NCBI RefSeq assembly: GCF_000374125.1
Contig: NZ_KB893643.1
Location: 130,215-182,329, forward strand
Direction: 5' to 3'
Source of the DNA: Niabella aurantiaca DSM 17617
Lineage (GTDB): Bacteria; Bacteroidota; Bacteroidia; Chitinophagales; Chitinophagaceae
DNA length: 52,115 nt
Shown here: positions 15,541-25,746 of the stretch, one piece after another
Numbering within the stretch: the first letter of the stretch is position 1
How the letters are laid out: every line of letters begins with the position of its first letter
Notes under the pieces: model-generated
What the model was told of the DNA's origin: nothing
The model's database searches: none
What the model saw: only the letters and a program-made list of their open reading frames with translations
Made by a program: the position numbers and the translations under genes

Positions 15541-16449
15541 TTAAGAAACACGAACGATTTCAAGGCTCGTCCCATTCACATCCAGATCGACAACCTCCTG
15601 CGAAAAGACAAATGGATACACAGAGACGCCTTCAGACAACGCCATAATACGCGAATTCGAAAATGACGTTCGGCCTACCGGGACGTTTGTTGACCAGGAA
15701 AAGGTTGAGTTGTCTGCAATCGCGGTATGAACCCCAAGCCCGAAGGAGGTTGTTGAGTCGTCGTCGACTACTCTTGCCTTTAAGACAAAGAGGTATGTCC
15801 CTGTAGCGGGGATAATGAACTTCTTATTCGTATTATCCCATTCGGCCGCAGCATTTACGAAAGCTATCGATTCAAAGGCCTGCGAAACCAGTGTCTGCGC
15901 CGAAGAAATACCCAACGATAAAAGAAACGGAGTAATTGCACCGGGGCCCGTTGCACCGGTGTCGCCTTTGTCACCCTTATCGCCCTTCGGAAGGGTAAGG
16001 TTTAGTGTTTGGTTTGGAGCGGTGCCGGTTATTGTTGCTCCAGCAGAAGCGCCGCCCGCAACCGTTCCGATGCTCAAAGTGTTGGCAGGGCCGGTGGATC
16101 CGGTTGCGCCAGTGTCGCCTTTTTCCCCTGTAGCTCCGGTTTCTCCGGCCGGGCCGGTCGCGCCAGTATCTCCTTTAAGCTCCTCTTTTTGCTCCGGTGT
16201 AAGGTCCTCAAAATTCATTGAGCCATCTGCGCCCTTCGGCCCCTGCGGCCCTTGCTGCAAAACAAAATTTACAGTCCTGCCAATAATAGAAACGGATGGG
16301 GAGGAACCCGATGTTACCGTACCCACAATAAATAGATTTGTTGGGTCTAGCTGCTCTTTTGTTGACTGCGATAGCTCCCCCGGTGACATGATTACTAAGT
16401 CTGTATCGTTGCCGGTTATTAAATCTTTTACTCTAACTGTTGTACTCAT
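15541..16449 (-). CDS. Collagen-like tail fibre with C1q/TNF-like head
   Basis: 302 residues. The N-terminal part (1-65) is a probable attachment domain. Gly-X-Y repeats follow in two blocks at about 68-122 (GPQGPKGADG, GDTGATGPAGETGATGEKGD) and 153-168, split by a short beta insert. The C-terminal 130 residues (FVNAAAEWDNTNKKFIIPATGTY...) have the jelly-roll pattern of C1q/TNF-like trimers. Such proteins form trimeric fibres for host contact. Repeats of this type mutate by slippage, which could shift fibre length. Confidence 0.85.
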   Translation of the reverse strand: MSTTVRVKDLITGNDTDLVIMSPGELSQSTKEQLDPTNLFIVGTVTSGSSPSVSIIGRTVNFVLQQGPQGPKGADGSMNFEDLTPEQKEELKGDTGATGPAGETGATGEKGDTGATGSTGPANTLSIGTVAGGASAGATITGTAPNQTLNLTLPKGDKGDKGDTGATGPGAITPFLLSLGISSAQTLVSQAFESIAFVNAAAEWDNTNKKFIIPATGTYLFVLKARVVDDDSTTSFGLGVHTAIADNSTFSWSTNVPVGRTSFSNSRIMALSEGVSVYPFVFSQEVVDLDVNGTSLEIVRVS

Positions 16450-16943
16450 GATGCACCAATTATGTTGTATGCGCCACCGCCTGCACCAACTACGGGTATG
16501 CCTGTTTGGTTTTCGTGCTGCGCTTCTAAATAAATTTCAACTTTAATGTATACCGGATTAGTAAACCTGATGCGCGTTAACCTTTCTGGAACCCTTACGG
16601 GCTGCTTACAAAACACATAGTGCGTAAGATTGCTCTCGGTGTGATACAATGCCATTGTGCCCGCAGACTTTAGCTTATTGGCTAATGCCGCCCTTTTAGA
16701 CGCGTAGTCACTTTCCGAAACCGCCTGTATGTAGCCTTTTAAAGTGATCGGTTTATTAGCGAGTTGTGGCGGTACGTCCAGATCTGTTTCTGTGCCGTTC
16801 TCGTCTTTCCAGTCGTGAGAATAGCGCTCTTTGAAGGGGAAGTCGGAAATTATATCAATAGAGCACTGTGGCTCCGGAACGAACCCATAGGCAGTGTACA
16901 TATCCACCCCATCTAAGTAATATAGATCGTTACATGGAGCCAT
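16446..16943 (-). CDS. Probable tail-tip or distal tail accessory protein (165 residues)
   Basis: A beta-rich protein with a DGVDMYTAYGFVPEP opening and a segment ITLKGYIQAVSESDYASKRAALANKL, resembling the first domain of distal tail proteins in which a small molecule-length ring domain carries a helix between strands. Overlaps the fibre gene start by 4 bp and the upstream gene by 14 bp. Probably part of the tail tip that carries the fibre. Confidence 0.6.
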   Translation of the reverse strand: MAPCNDLYYLDGVDMYTAYGFVPEPQCSIDIISDFPFKERYSHDWKDENGTETDLDVPPQLANKPITLKGYIQAVSESDYASKRAALANKLKSAGTMALYHTESNLTHYVFCKQPVRVPERLTRIRFTNPVYIKVEIYLEAQHENQTGIPVVGAGGGAYNIIGAS

Positions 16944-17202
16944 TGATAAAGTTTGTGAATTGATAAGCCAGGAACGGGCTTAATTTATCTTTAATCACAG
17001 ACAGAACGGCGTCTTTTTCGGTATCTGTTAGTTCAACCGACCCATTATTGTAAAGTGCCCGCATCTTTTCAAACAGTCCAATATCTTTAACATTGAAACA
17101 GACCGTGTTTGCAATAAATTGGTGATGCTGGGCGTCTGTTAATACTACCCGCTTTTTACCCCCGGCGTCCGTAAACGCGAAGTTGGTTAAATCCAGTGTC
17201 AT
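16930..17202 (-). CDS. Small late protein (90 residues)
   Basis: A helical protein (LDLTNFAFTDAGGKKRVVLTD, then ELTDTEKDAVLSVIKDKL) with no family I recognise. Located between the large tail-tip gene and the distal tail-like gene, overlapping the latter by 14 bp. A tail-assembly role is inferred from position. Confidence 0.65.
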   Translation of the reverse strand: MTLDLTNFAFTDAGGKKRVVLTDAQHHQFIANTVCFNVKDIGLFEKMRALYNNGSVELTDTEKDAVLSVIKDKLSPFLAYQFTNFINGSM

Positions 17203-17270
17203 AGGTCAACAAAGTTTGTTGTTAGCAGATTCAAAATTACTCTTTTATTCATAATGATTATACTTATTAT

Positions 17271-20200
17271 TTAAAAAGTTGAGTCGTCGATATACAATAC
17301 TTTATTCGTCCCGTCTGACTTCCATTTTACGCGACCCTTGGCCGATGTCCCGGATGAGTTCTTGACATTATCCATGTAGATAAACCCATTAAGCACACGC
17401 AACGCTATGTCGCCTGAATCGTATTTACCAGAAGAATCCAATGAGTGTTTTTCTGCATTCAGCGACAATAGCGTCTTATTCTCGTTGAAGTCAGATTTAT
17501 AAGAAGAAGTCTCTTTTCCCAGGTTGAAGCCTTTGCTATAAAACCAACCCGAAACCTCGCTAATTACGCCGTAACTAATTCCGGTCGCATTTATACTTAC
17601 GCCATCAGCAAATAACCCGTCATTATTGATCGAAAGAGACCCTATTTCCCCGCTTGTCGCATAAACAGTCGCATCTACGGTCAAATCCCCAGCAGTATTC
17701 CAACTTATATTCCCTCCAGCCAGCCATCCGGAACCATCCCGCAGGATCGCCACTTTCTGCGTTTCGGTTGTCAGCCCAAAATTGGAAACCCCGGCTGCAA
17801 AACAGATTTGCGAAGGGCTTGACCCGATTGTGTAATCTGATCCGTTCATATAAGCTGTAACGGTCCCTGAAGAGTTTTTTGCGCCTATTACACCGGACAA
17901 AACAAGCCCCTTTGTAATTTCGGTACTAATATCCAGTAGCGCGTCATTCAAATAATCGGCCACAGCCCCGGATGGATCAGACCCTACTACCCCTTCGGTC
18001 CATGCAGATCCATTCCAATACCACAGTTTGCCTCCGCTGGCATTTGTTTCCAGCCAGGTATCATACAATTTAAAATCGGAACCGGATGGTGCGGTGTTCC
18101 CCACATATGAAGTGCTGGCACCATAATTCACTTCGCCAAAGTCGGTTACCACATCACCCGTATTTCCAGACGCGCGGTATATCTTGCCCGAATAAAACGT
18201 CTTGGACCCAATTGTGAAATTGGAAGACGGGATAATCATATCCCCCGCTTTGTAGGGCATGGGGTTAGTCCAAAACACATTAGCTGCAGGCACTTCTAAA
18301 AAGTCAGCCGAAACACTTCCGGTATTCCCTGTTGCCTGGTAAACTTTGTCGCTGGAAAATGTGATACCGCCAATAACCGTTGTAGTCGTGGGCCTAAAAA
18401 GATCGTCTGTACTCCACCCTGAAGGAGCGGAGCGGTAATAATCTCCCGATGTCACTTCTAAAAAGTCGGCCGGAATATCGCCCGTCTTGGAAGCTGCCCG
18501 GTACGCTTTATCAACATAGAATATTGTACTCCCTATGGCTGTCGTTGTATTCGGGATGAACAGGCTGCCGATTTCGTAAGCCACCGGCGATTGGGAATAT
18601 ACTTTAGAGTCGGGCGATCCTTTTTCAATCCAATTGGATCCGTCGAAGAACTTTTGAATATTGCCTTTAGAAGTGTCAACCCATAGAGCGTTCGTCAGGG
18701 CCGTTTTCGTTTGTGGCGCCGTACCCTGTACATAGATCATTTTCTCGTTCTTCCAGTGGGTTGCACTGAAAGATGTGGCCGTCATTTGGGAAATATACCG
18801 ATCGCCAGCTGTAAACTGGATACCGCTTATAACGGTTGATGATGCTACATCCCAGATATCACCCTTTACATAGCTTGTAGGCTGCGTTGTGTAAATCTGA
18901 GCGCCCGGCTTATAATCCACTTCCACAAATGCCGTATCAACGGTCCCGGAGGCGCTTGTGGCCCGGTATACCTTGCCTATGTAGAATGTTTTGCCGTTGA
19001 TAGTTACTTGCGTAGACGGGATATATAGATCGCCAACCTTCCACCCGGATGGCAGGCTGGTAAAAATGGTCGCTCCGGTGTAGTCGATTTCAGCAAAATC
19101 GGTGTCCACTGTACCGGCATTGGTAGTTGCCCTGTACACTTTATTGGCGTAGAATGTCCGGCCGTTGATCGTTTGATTGGCGGAAGGGATGTACAGATCT
19201 CCAGTCTTATATCCACTGGGCAAAGTTGTGAACACCGTTGCCCCGGACGCATCCGTTATAGTCCAGGTTGATCCGTTGTAGGTTTTTGTGATGTTACCTA
19301 TCGATGTATCGATCCATATTGCCCCAACAAACGTTGTTGAATTTTGCGGCTGGGTGGACTGTACATACACCATCGTGTCCATCTTCCAGTCGGCTGCCGT
19401 GAAGGATGACCGGGTGAACTGGGTTACGTAGGTTTTTCCGGCTTTAAATACCACCTCGCTAATAGTTGTATCAGCCGCGGGGATCCATCGATCCTGAACT
19501 TTGTAAGCCGTCGGAGTGGCAGTATAAACGGTTATCATACCGCCTCCGGATCCTCCACCGATCGTGAGTGTATTATTGTCCAGGTCAATAACAAACGATG
19601 TTCCATCGGCGCTTTGGATCTTACCTGTGGTAATCGTATCCCCCAGGATCGTGGTCACCCCCTTTACAAAGTAGTACCGGCGTTTGCCGTCCACCACTTT
19701 CATGAGTGTACCGATGTGGATGATATAGTACCCGGTAACAGCATCGTACAGCATTTTATTCTCGCTGATGATCCAATCCGTATCCACCACGCTTGTTTTG
19801 CTGATTTTCGCATATACATAGTACAGCTTCGTGGGATCCAGCCCGGAAACCGTCGTTGCCGACATTGTCCAGGTGTAATGCGTCTCATCTACTTTATAGA
19901 TGTAATGAATCAGGCTGCCGGCAGAGATATTGATTTTGTTCTCGTCGTTTTCAAAATTTGGCGAAAAGGTAACGCCGTCAAAGTCCAGGTTCTGGTTGTC
20001 GGTGCCGAATTTAGCGGCCAGGGCCAATATATTCTGAAGATCCCCACCGGTAGGGTCAAACAACGTTTTCAGCAGGTCGTTAAAGTCGGCATAGTACTGT
20101 CTCGCAGTCCGGGTATTAATATTCAGTCGGGCAGTCACCCCGTTTTTGTAGATTTCATTCTCCTTTTCTTCCAGCTGGGTCAGCGACTGATAAGAAGCAG

Positions 20201-21566
20201 AAACAACGGAAGATAGTTCGCAATTAATCTTGTAAATATCAACCGGGGAATCAGCATTACTTATCGGCCGGGAAACGGAATTCACCCGAAGGACCTCATC
20301 AATACCCAAAGCCTCGTCAATTACCCGAATATTTTTCTCCGTAGTTGGCTCAATATAATTCCGGCGGATGTGCAGGGGATCTACTTCCAAACCATACAGG
20401 TAGCGCTTTTCGAGCGCTTTGTTTTCATCAAAATAATTCTGTCCTTCCGTAAGTAGCTCAAGCTCCGCATTGTCGATATAGGTCTGAGGCATCAGGATGT
20501 CGTAAATCCCGTACTTATCTCCGACCTGAGGGTAGAATGTTGCGCCGGGTTTTTCAGCCAGTTTTTCGCTGGTATTAACCTCTAAGGTGATGGTCTTAGT
20601 GGCATGATCATATGAAACCAAAGAGAGGTCATAACCCGCCAGGAGGCCGGTTTCAAAATGGATCACTGGCTTAACCGGTTGCTCCGGCGTTCCCAGTATG
20701 TGATCGTTAATATCGAAGTCGATGGAGCTATCATTAAATACCAGCCGGTTGCCGGCGTCGATGGCGGTCACCGTACCATATCGCTTCGGAAAAATGTCGT
20801 CAAATGTCTTTTCCTGCTCTATTACTCCCCCATACTCAGTAATCAGTGCGTCATCCTTAATGAACGTCCCCGATGGTAACCGCAGGCGGTCAGACCCATA
20901 ATCCGGCGGGATATTGCGCGTACCGCCCTTTACATATAGCTTATTAAACGGATTTGCAGTGAATTTATTCTTACGGGAAAGAGAGTACAATCCGTTCCCG
21001 CGACCGTATTTCATTGTGTAGGCGGTGGCCAAGGTCCGCAATCCGAAATTTATCGTCGTGCCGCTGATCCAGAACTCCAGCTTATAGGTATCAAAAAGCT
21101 TAACCAAAGCCTCCATACAGTTTTGGTTCGAAAAATCAAACTGCTTTTCGTCGGTGGCGTCGCACTGGCCAACCGTGTAGCCGGTATAACCGGCGGCCGT
21201 CATGTTCGAAACGATTAGAGCAAGCACCCCCGCCGCATCGATAGTAACCGAGCTTTCGGTAACAGTCAAATTATCGAAGCTATCCGGAAACTTGAACAGC
21301 ACCCGGTTCAGATCGTACCATTTAGCTTCAAAAATAAGTTTGTAAACATGATCCCTCGATGATTGCTTTTCGTATTCTCCGGGTATATTCAAAAAGTAAT
21401 CCTTGCCAAAAACAGTGATCTTATCCCCGGGCTTAAATTCCACGGGAGCCGTTAGCCGAAAGCTCACCTCCACGTAATCGTTCTGCATCACCGTAGTCTT
21501 CGCCGCCCCGGTTACTTTCAGGTTTTCAATAATCTTCGTCGCCCCTCTGTATATCGTGTACTTCAT
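17271..21566 (-). CDS. Large tail-tip (Tal/hub-like) protein with seven repeat modules
   Basis: 1431 residues. The first 450 residues resemble the hub domains of siphovirus tail-tip proteins (Tal, gp27/gp44 fold): an early two-barrel region with KPGDKITVFGKDYFLN and a later block including RNYIEPTTEKNIRVID. Residues about 680-1150 hold seven related modules: two long (about 90 residues, with a W-x-D-T-S-x-GNI core) and five short (about 46 residues, with GDLYIPS..TINGRTFY..KVYRAT..GTVDTDFAEI). The C-terminal 250 residues carry strand-rich repeats typical of appendage stalks. Start and tape-measure stop share one base (TAATG). It likely forms the tail spike that contacts the cell. Confidence 0.82.
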   Translation of the reverse strand: MKYTIYRGATKIIENLKVTGAAKTTVMQNDYVEVSFRLTAPVEFKPGDKITVFGKDYFLNIPGEYEKQSSRDHVYKLIFEAKWYDLNRVLFKFPDSFDNLTVTESSVTIDAAGVLALIVSNMTAAGYTGYTVGQCDATDEKQFDFSNQNCMEALVKLFDTYKLEFWISGTTINFGLRTLATAYTMKYGRGNGLYSLSRKNKFTANPFNKLYVKGGTRNIPPDYGSDRLRLPSGTFIKDDALITEYGGVIEQEKTFDDIFPKRYGTVTAIDAGNRLVFNDSSIDFDINDHILGTPEQPVKPVIHFETGLLAGYDLSLVSYDHATKTITLEVNTSEKLAEKPGATFYPQVGDKYGIYDILMPQTYIDNAELELLTEGQNYFDENKALEKRYLYGLEVDPLHIRRNYIEPTTEKNIRVIDEALGIDEVLRVNSVSRPISNADSPVDIYKINCELSSVVSASYQSLTQLEEKENEIYKNGVTARLNINTRTARQYYADFNDLLKTLFDPTGGDLQNILALAAKFGTDNQNLDFDGVTFSPNFENDENKINISAGSLIHYIYKVDETHYTWTMSATTVSGLDPTKLYYVYAKISKTSVVDTDWIISENKMLYDAVTGYYIIHIGTLMKVVDGKRRYYFVKGVTTILGDTITTGKIQSADGTSFVIDLDNNTLTIGGGSGGGMITVYTATPTAYKVQDRWIPAADTTISEVVFKAGKTYVTQFTRSSFTAADWKMDTMVYVQSTQPQNSTTFVGAIWIDTSIGNITKTYNGSTWTITDASGATVFTTLPSGYKTGDLYIPSANQTINGRTFYANKVYRATTNAGTVDTDFAEIDYTGATIFTSLPSGWKVGDLYIPSTQVTINGKTFYIGKVYRATSASGTVDTAFVEVDYKPGAQIYTTQPTSYVKGDIWDVASSTVISGIQFTAGDRYISQMTATSFSATHWKNEKMIYVQGTAPQTKTALTNALWVDTSKGNIQKFFDGSNWIEKGSPDSKVYSQSPVAYEIGSLFIPNTTTAIGSTIFYVDKAYRAASKTGDIPADFLEVTSGDYYRSAPSGWSTDDLFRPTTTTVIGGITFSSDKVYQATGNTGSVSADFLEVPAANVFWTNPMPYKAGDMIIPSSNFTIGSKTFYSGKIYRASGNTGDVVTDFGEVNYGASTSYVGNTAPSGSDFKLYDTWLETNASGGKLWYWNGSAWTEGVVGSDPSGAVADYLNDALLDISTEITKGLVLSGVIGAKNSSGTVTAYMNGSDYTIGSSPSQICFAAGVSNFGLTTETQKVAILRDGSGWLAGGNISWNTAGDLTVDATVYATSGEIGSLSINNDGLFADGVSINATGISYGVISEVSGWFYSKGFNLGKETSSYKSDFNENKTLLSLNAEKHSLDSSGKYDSGDIALRVLNGFIYMDNVKNSSGTSAKGRVKWKSDGTNKVLYIDDSTF

Positions 21567-24500
21567 TATATTCCTGTTAGCCTGTTATTATTTGTAGTAT
21601 CGGTCATTTTACCGTCCATGCTTTTCAAATACTTTACAGCATTATCCAGGCGTTCAACTGTGTTATACGTATTCCTCTCGATCTTTTGAAGGTTGTCCAG
21701 ACTTCTGTTTGCAATGTCGTTCAGCGACACAAAGCCCGTTTTTAAAAGGTCATTGGTAGTTAGCTGGGCAACACGCATTCCCATTGACTGCGCCGTCAGT
21801 AGATCAATGCTTTGCTGTGATGCCTGAGCATAAGCCCCCGACAAATTATTTACTGATTTCCCGCCCTTCGGATCAGAAAGACTGATGCCGGTAGATTCTT
21901 CCAGCATTTTAGCCCGGGCATTGTTTCGTTCAATCATGTCCTTATACCCCTGATTCAAAACATTCTTTTCAGTAGCATCGATAACGCCATCCGCAGCAGC
22001 GGCGGCAAACTGATCATACCAATCCTGGGCGGCTTTTTCCATAGCCGGATCGTACCGCAGGCTGTTCAGTAATGCTTCGCGCATAAGTAACTCAAAATCC
22101 CCGGCAAAATCAGCTGCGGATCTCTTGCCGTCGCGGAACCCCTGAACGATTGAATCGGAGATGGCAGAGGCGGTGGTGGCGGTTGCTATTTCCTTTTCTT
22201 CAGCCGCAATATCGGCTAGCACATTGCGAACATCCACCCCCTGTTGTTCAAGTGCGGCGAGCTGATCATATAGCGCTTTTGTTGATCCCTCGAGAAGACC
22301 CTTAGCGTTAAGGTCCTTCAATTCATCCCAAGTGACCTTAATTCGCTTACCTGAAGCATCGAGCTGGCTTATGGCTTCATGAAAAGACTTCATGCCCTGC
22401 GAGTTCTTCTGCCCAAACAATCCCTTAATATCTAAGTCGTCCAAGGCTGCTCTTGATATTGTACCTCCCTGCCCATACTTATTTACGATATCATTCAAAA
22501 TATTAAGATCTCCATACCCAGCCGCCTTCATATAGGCTATAAAATCCTCCGTTTTATATGATCCTAAACCGCCGTACCTTGTTTTCGTTGTAGCTTTCCC
22601 GCCAAAAAGTTTATTAAGCCCACCCGGTTTGTCGATATAGCGATAATAAACCTGTTCGCCGCCCTGGATTTCCTCCAGCAGACGCTTAGTCTCGTCCTGG
22701 ATTTGCTTATCATTTTCCTCTGCAACCTTCCTGCGTGCCGCAAGCTGCTCTTTCGTCAGCTTGATGCCTTCTGCTCGAAGCATATTTTGCTCACGCAATT
22801 GCTCAGATATCTTATACTCTCCAAGAATCAGGTCCGAATTTTGATCGGCAAGCGCCCTTTGGGCTTCTATAAGAGAATCCTTGTATCGTTTTCCAGCCCC
22901 AAACAGGCTAACAACAATATTGATAATAGCCAGAATCGCGCCCCAAAGGTCATTTGACTCCAGCAAGTTCGTTACTACGTCTTTGCCAGATTTAATTGCA
23001 TCCTTTGCCGTTTTCACGACCTTGCTAATACTCGTATATGCGGTGCTTATATTTATTAGCAACTCACCCATTCGAGAAACCGTCTCCCCCATACTCCCAT
23101 CTCCGGCGCTCGACAACGCGCCCCCTATTCCTGTCAGCGCTTGCCCAACTTTATCCAAATCAACCGCAACCCTGCCTATCTTAGAGCTTGTGATCTGTAT
23201 GCCAATAATCTGCTCAATAATACCTTTTAATTGCTCCTTGGCCGAAGCCAGCCTTATTAACACATCAGGTGGAACGTCAACCATTTTGCCGGTGGCGTCT
23301 TTTAATTTACCGGTGCGAAGAGCTTCATCCAGATCTTTAATGATTCCCTGAATCTGCTCCTTAGATCCGGTTTCTACATCGCTATTTAGCTTTTTAAATA
23401 GATCGGATTCGAAAATGCTCAGCTCCTTGGTGCCCTTCTCATAGGCCTTATTTATTATCGCGAACCGGCGTTTATACTCTTCTTCACCTATATGCGTTCT
23501 GTCCCGTTCCAGTGCGGCCATACGGGCGGTGCGTTCCTTTTCAAGTAAATCGACCTGCACCTGGTAGTTCCCGGCCTTTTGAAGTAGATCCAGATACATT
23601 TTGGTTTCGATTTCTACGCGCCGCTTGGCCATTTGTTCGCTCTCAAATGCTGCTTCAGTAGCCAATTGCTTAACCTGCACCAATCTTGCCTTACCCGCTG
23701 AATCCAGCCTTCCAGACTCGTCGGCTTTAGTCATACTGTATTCTAACAGCTTCAATTCTTGATAATACGACTCCCCTTTTGTAAGAAGGTCTGAATACAG
23801 GCGATCAGCCGAATCTTTACCGTATTTTAACTTAAAATCTTCATAGTCCTTGTATGCGGCCTTATCCTGTTGAAGTTGTTTAAATAAATTTTGAGACCCC
23901 TGGTCAAAATCAGCGAGACCAAGCGCATGCTTTCTGTTATTTTCTATATCTGCAAAAGCGGTCTTGGAATCAATAAGGTGTAGTTTATTCTTTGGGTTAG
24001 AATTAAATGCTATTACATCACGCTTCAGGCCGTTGAAGTATCCATTAATCTTATCCTGTTCGCTCTCGATATTGCTTCCGAATTGAATATCAAATTTCCC
24101 TTTAGAGTCTGCTATTTTCTGACGTAGGTCTTCAAGCGCCTTTTTAGCCGCAAATTCGGCCTGGTCTGTATTTTTTGGCGTTCTGCCCTTACCTGACCCT
24201 CGTCCAGCATCTGTTCCGGAGGTGGTGAGATTACCCATTTTTGCCTGAATAGATGTAATCTGCCCCGCATAGGCATCCAGCTGCTTAGTATTCGCTTGCT
24301 GTTGGGTGTAAACCTCCTTCCAGCTATCCTTTATTGCTTTTACTTTAGTCGAAGCGATATCCTCCTGATCAGGACCCCTGTTCACGGCAGCAAATCCAAC
24401 ATCATTTCCCTCCCGTTTATTCTTTTTGCGTATTTCTGCAAGGTCCTGCTCTGCTTTGTTCTGCTCTTTCGCTATACGCAACATCTCGTCATCGAGATCC

Positions 24501-25543
24501 AGGTTTTGTGTAGTAAGGGCATCCATTCTGGATTGCAACGCTCTGGCTTTTGAAGCTGCTACTATCGCAGGTATAAGCTGCGTGTTTATAACATTTGCTA
24601 CATTTCCCGTCTTTTCGTACTCGTCCCGGAGTTGATCCGCATACGAAGGATAAAGTTTAACCAGCTCATCATATGCCCCCTTTTTTGCCTTAGCCGATGC
24701 GGTGGTTGACTGTAAAACTGCGTTTAATGAATGCAGTTGCCCTATTTGCTCTCCAGCCGTTTTGTTTGCATCCTTTTGGGCTGATTTCAAATCATCCAGT
24801 TCTTTCTTCAATCGCTGAACAGCCTCACTCCCCTTTAATATCCTTGAAAACAGGTTAACTATCGGGTCAATTAAAATACCTATCAAACCTGCAATACCCA
24901 ACCCAGGTATTATGTAGGCTAGTTTTCTAAGCGCTCCCCACGCAGCAGAAGCGCCCGAAGAAACCTTACTCCCCATGGTTGTCGCCGTCTTTCCTACATC
25001 GTCAAGTGGCTTTTTAGCTTGCTCAAGGGCTACCTTAGCCGTTCCGAGTTCCTTCTGAAGTGTTTGCCCGACAAGTGCTTTCTGTTCCGCTTGAGATAGC
25101 TGATTATAACTTAGCGTAAGAAGTTTAACCCGGGCATCTAAGGCCGCCACGGATCCAGCGCCCGCAGTCTGTTCTATACGTTGTTGTTGCAACACTTTTG
25201 TGACAAAAGACACTTCACTTGCCAGCTGAGCTTCCTTCGCAAGATATTCGGCGGTAACCTTTTCTCCATTTTTTAGGGATGCTGAGTGAGCGTTTTGCTC
25301 ATTTATGAGTGTGGCTAAGAATTTTTCATTCTCAGCTATTGTCCCCGTCAGGCGATCAATAACATTTTTGTACTGCTCAACATGCTTAGCCTTGAAAGCC
25401 TGATCCATCTTGCTCCCAGCCTTCTCGGCCTCAGAAGAAATCTTCTGAAATGCATCAACAGCATCTTTCACCCCCTTGCCATGCAGGTCTGACGTATCTG
25501 CCGTAATTTTATAATGCGCGCTACCTTCTTCTATCTCTGCCAT
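21566..25543 (-). CDS. Tail tape measure protein
   Basis: 1325 residues, long helical and coiled-coil, in the standard place after the tail chaperones and before the tail-tip gene. Hydrophobic stretches near residue 225 (IPGLGIAGLIGILIDPIV) and 870 (LWGAILAIINIVVSLFGAG) are of the kind thought to enter the host membrane during DNA ejection. At about 0.15 nm per residue the length predicts a tail near 200 nm, which agrees with a siphovirus. No lytic transglycosylase or peptidase motif was noticed in it. Confidence 0.92.
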   Translation of the reverse strand: MAEIEEGSAHYKITADTSDLHGKGVKDAVDAFQKISSEAEKAGSKMDQAFKAKHVEQYKNVIDRLTGTIAENEKFLATLINEQNAHSASLKNGEKVTAEYLAKEAQLASEVSFVTKVLQQQRIEQTAGAGSVAALDARVKLLTLSYNQLSQAEQKALVGQTLQKELGTAKVALEQAKKPLDDVGKTATTMGSKVSSGASAAWGALRKLAYIIPGLGIAGLIGILIDPIVNLFSRILKGSEAVQRLKKELDDLKSAQKDANKTAGEQIGQLHSLNAVLQSTTASAKAKKGAYDELVKLYPSYADQLRDEYEKTGNVANVINTQLIPAIVAASKARALQSRMDALTTQNLDLDDEMLRIAKEQNKAEQDLAEIRKKNKREGNDVGFAAVNRGPDQEDIASTKVKAIKDSWKEVYTQQQANTKQLDAYAGQITSIQAKMGNLTTSGTDAGRGSGKGRTPKNTDQAEFAAKKALEDLRQKIADSKGKFDIQFGSNIESEQDKINGYFNGLKRDVIAFNSNPKNKLHLIDSKTAFADIENNRKHALGLADFDQGSQNLFKQLQQDKAAYKDYEDFKLKYGKDSADRLYSDLLTKGESYYQELKLLEYSMTKADESGRLDSAGKARLVQVKQLATEAAFESEQMAKRRVEIETKMYLDLLQKAGNYQVQVDLLEKERTARMAALERDRTHIGEEEYKRRFAIINKAYEKGTKELSIFESDLFKKLNSDVETGSKEQIQGIIKDLDEALRTGKLKDATGKMVDVPPDVLIRLASAKEQLKGIIEQIIGIQITSSKIGRVAVDLDKVGQALTGIGGALSSAGDGSMGETVSRMGELLINISTAYTSISKVVKTAKDAIKSGKDVVTNLLESNDLWGAILAIINIVVSLFGAGKRYKDSLIEAQRALADQNSDLILGEYKISEQLREQNMLRAEGIKLTKEQLAARRKVAEENDKQIQDETKRLLEEIQGGEQVYYRYIDKPGGLNKLFGGKATTKTRYGGLGSYKTEDFIAYMKAAGYGDLNILNDIVNKYGQGGTISRAALDDLDIKGLFGQKNSQGMKSFHEAISQLDASGKRIKVTWDELKDLNAKGLLEGSTKALYDQLAALEQQGVDVRNVLADIAAEEKEIATATTASAISDSIVQGFRDGKRSAADFAGDFELLMREALLNSLRYDPAMEKAAQDWYDQFAAAAADGVIDATEKNVLNQGYKDMIERNNARAKMLEESTGISLSDPKGGKSVNNLSGAYAQASQQSIDLLTAQSMGMRVAQLTTNDLLKTGFVSLNDIANRSLDNLQKIERNTYNTVERLDNAVKYLKSMDGKMTDTTNNNRLTGI

Positions 25544-25549
25544 TTATTT

Positions 25550-25708
25550 TTATTGTTGCATTAATGAATTGGCCATTCTTGCTGCCGGAGAAAGCCCATC
25601 GCTTTCGTTATCTACTGAATGATCCGGAATCGTTGCCATGAGCATGCAGATGTTGGCCCAGCTACGTTCATGCATAATCTCATCCCATGACATCCTGAAA
25701 TACTTCAT
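25550..25708 (-). CDS. Second tail chaperone segment (T-like), 52 residues or frameshift product
   Basis: Read from ATG 25708 after a strong GGAGGAG ribosome site, this ORF begins MKYFRMSWDEIMHERSWANI and ends MANSLMQQ. Its frame stays open upstream through GAAACAATAGGAGGAGTA back into the end of the G-like gene, so the protein can also be made as a C-terminal extension by a -1 shift at a CCCC run (25756-25759). The W/M-rich helix pattern suits the T part of lambda-type G/GT chaperones. It stops just before the tape measure start, the usual place. Confidence 0.72.
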   Translation of the reverse strand: MKYFRMSWDEIMHERSWANICMLMATIPDHSVDNESDGLSPAARMANSLMQQ

Positions 25709-25746
25709 TACTCCTCCTATTGTTTCCCAAGTGCTATAGCTCTCAC

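Noticed and set aside
15815-16546. 243-codon plus-strand ORF
   Set aside because: Antisense to the collagen-like fibre; its length comes from the GC-biased Gly-X-Y codons.
15541-21566. Diversity-generating retroelement acting on the fibre or tail-tip gene
   Set aside because: No reverse transcriptase gene or template/variable repeat pair is visible.
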